This document shows, piece by piece, positions 13,453 to 13,603 of a DNA stretch of 13,603 nucleotides. Position 1 is the first letter of the stretch. Each line of letters starts with the position of its first letter. Source of the DNA: an uncultured Clostridia bacterium (GTDB taxonomy: Bacteria; Bacillota; Clostridia; Christensenellales; Aristaeellaceae). A program made the position numbers and the translations under genes. The notes beneath the pieces were generated by a model, which was given only the letters and a program-made list of their open reading frames with translations, had not been told where the DNA came from and made no database searches. The stretch lies in the NCBI GenBank assembly GCA_946496415.1, contig CAMMGP010000010.1, positions 1 to 13,603 on the forward strand, written 5' to 3'.

Positions 13453-13490
13453 ATGTATACAAAAACCGCGAGTCGGTCGCTTCTATACAT
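13453..13490. promoter_or_regulatory. Dyad just upstream of the leftward promoter
   Basis: ATGTATA (13453-13459) and TATACAT (13484-13490) are exact inverted repeats separated by 24 bases, with a small inner ACCG/CGGT dyad. It ends six bases from the -35 box, a position that would suit an activator or repressor site, though a cruciform or chance match is possible. Confidence 0.35.
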
Positions 13491-13501
13491 ATCATGGCAA
13501 C

Positions 13502-13527
13502 AAAAATGGCCGCCCATAGCGGGCGGC
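13502..13527 (-). terminator. Intrinsic terminator of the right-edge gene
   Basis: Read leftward, GCCGCCC (13527-13521) pairs with GGGCGGC (13515-13509) around GCTAT, then CATTTTTG. It lies 11 bases beyond the stop of the partial leftward gene and separates it from the promoter at 13418-13446. Confidence 0.82.
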
Positions 13528-13538
13528 ATGGCGTTCAG

Positions 13539-13603
13539 CTATGAAGCGGCGGCAAGCGCTTCCTGCATCTCCGGCTCAAGGAATTGCCGAGCGGAGAGCT
13601 TAA
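13539..13603 (-). CDS. C-terminal 20 codons of an unidentified leftward gene (cut by window edge)
   Basis: On the - strand the frame ending in TAG at 13541-13539 reads KLSARQFLEPEMQEALAAAS, a plausible amphipathic helical C-terminus, and is followed at once by an intrinsic terminator. The other two frames hit a stop (TGA) or have no adjacent terminator spacing as good. No family can be named from 20 residues. If the tRNA fragment marks an element boundary, this would be the element's last gene, but nothing in it shows an integrase. Confidence 0.5.
   Translation of the reverse strand, partial: KLSARQFLEPEMQEALAAAS

Noticed and set aside
1..13603. CRISPR arrays, insertion sequences or transposase genes
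   Set aside because: No regularly spaced repeats, transposase motifs or terminal inverted repeats with target duplications were seen on either strand.

Overview
The window looks like a GC-rich member of the Clostridia/Firmicutes. It has strong AGGAGG-type ribosome binding sites, GTG and TTG starts, an RbsABC-type sugar importer, and a small basic protein of a type I recognise from Firmicutes. The importer's binding protein carries a plain signal peptide without a lipobox cysteine, which I loosely associate with Christensenellales/Aristaeellaceae-like gut or rumen genomes. That placement is inference and no marker gene here confirms it.

Positions 1-10680 (all + strand) form a sugar-catabolic locus. 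In order it holds: the 3' end of a neutral-ceramidase-like hydrolase; a NagA-type N-acetyl-amino-sugar-6-phosphate deacetylase; a divergent NagB-type amino-sugar-phosphate isomerase/deaminase; an ABC importer (permease, double ATPase, binding protein); a Gfo/Idh/MocA NAD(P)-dependent oxidoreductase; a DegT/DnrJ/EryC1/StrS PLP aminotransferase; a ROK-family transcriptional repressor; and a cytoplasmic CBM9-like protein closed by a strong terminator. The first three genes are translationally coupled or overlap. Hairpins between later genes (5020-5041, 6120-6149, 8719-8745) probably set graded expression. The natural reading is import of an unusual, possibly N-acetylated amino sugar or aminocyclitol, followed by deacetylation, oxidation, amino transfer and isomerisation. 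No sugar kinase is visible, so NagA/NagB would need one from outside the window. The 7218-7399 gap before the aminotransferase is unusual: it holds an 18-codon ORF with an excellent RBS, an internal hairpin, and a 10-bp inverted repeat that could mask the aminotransferase RBS.

Positions 10681-13603 are organised on the - strand and look accessory. Reading right to left they hold: the last 20 codons of an unidentified gene with its terminator; a dyad; a near-consensus sigma-A promoter; a tRNA-Val(CAC)-like 3' portion with encoded CCA and an adjacent terminator but no matching 5' half; a GNAT acetyltransferase; a TTG-started protein with a probable PUA/EVE-like domain and a PD-(D/E)XK (HsdR_N-like) nuclease domain; and a small conserved basic protein ending in a terminator. 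The nuclease protein is a candidate stand-alone modification-dependent restriction or defence factor. The tRNA fragment is either an attachment-site remnant of an element lying to the right or a tRNA-like leader RNA. These are the two most interesting objects in the window.

Long ORFs antisense to the GC-rich genes were judged to be shadows and are not annotated.
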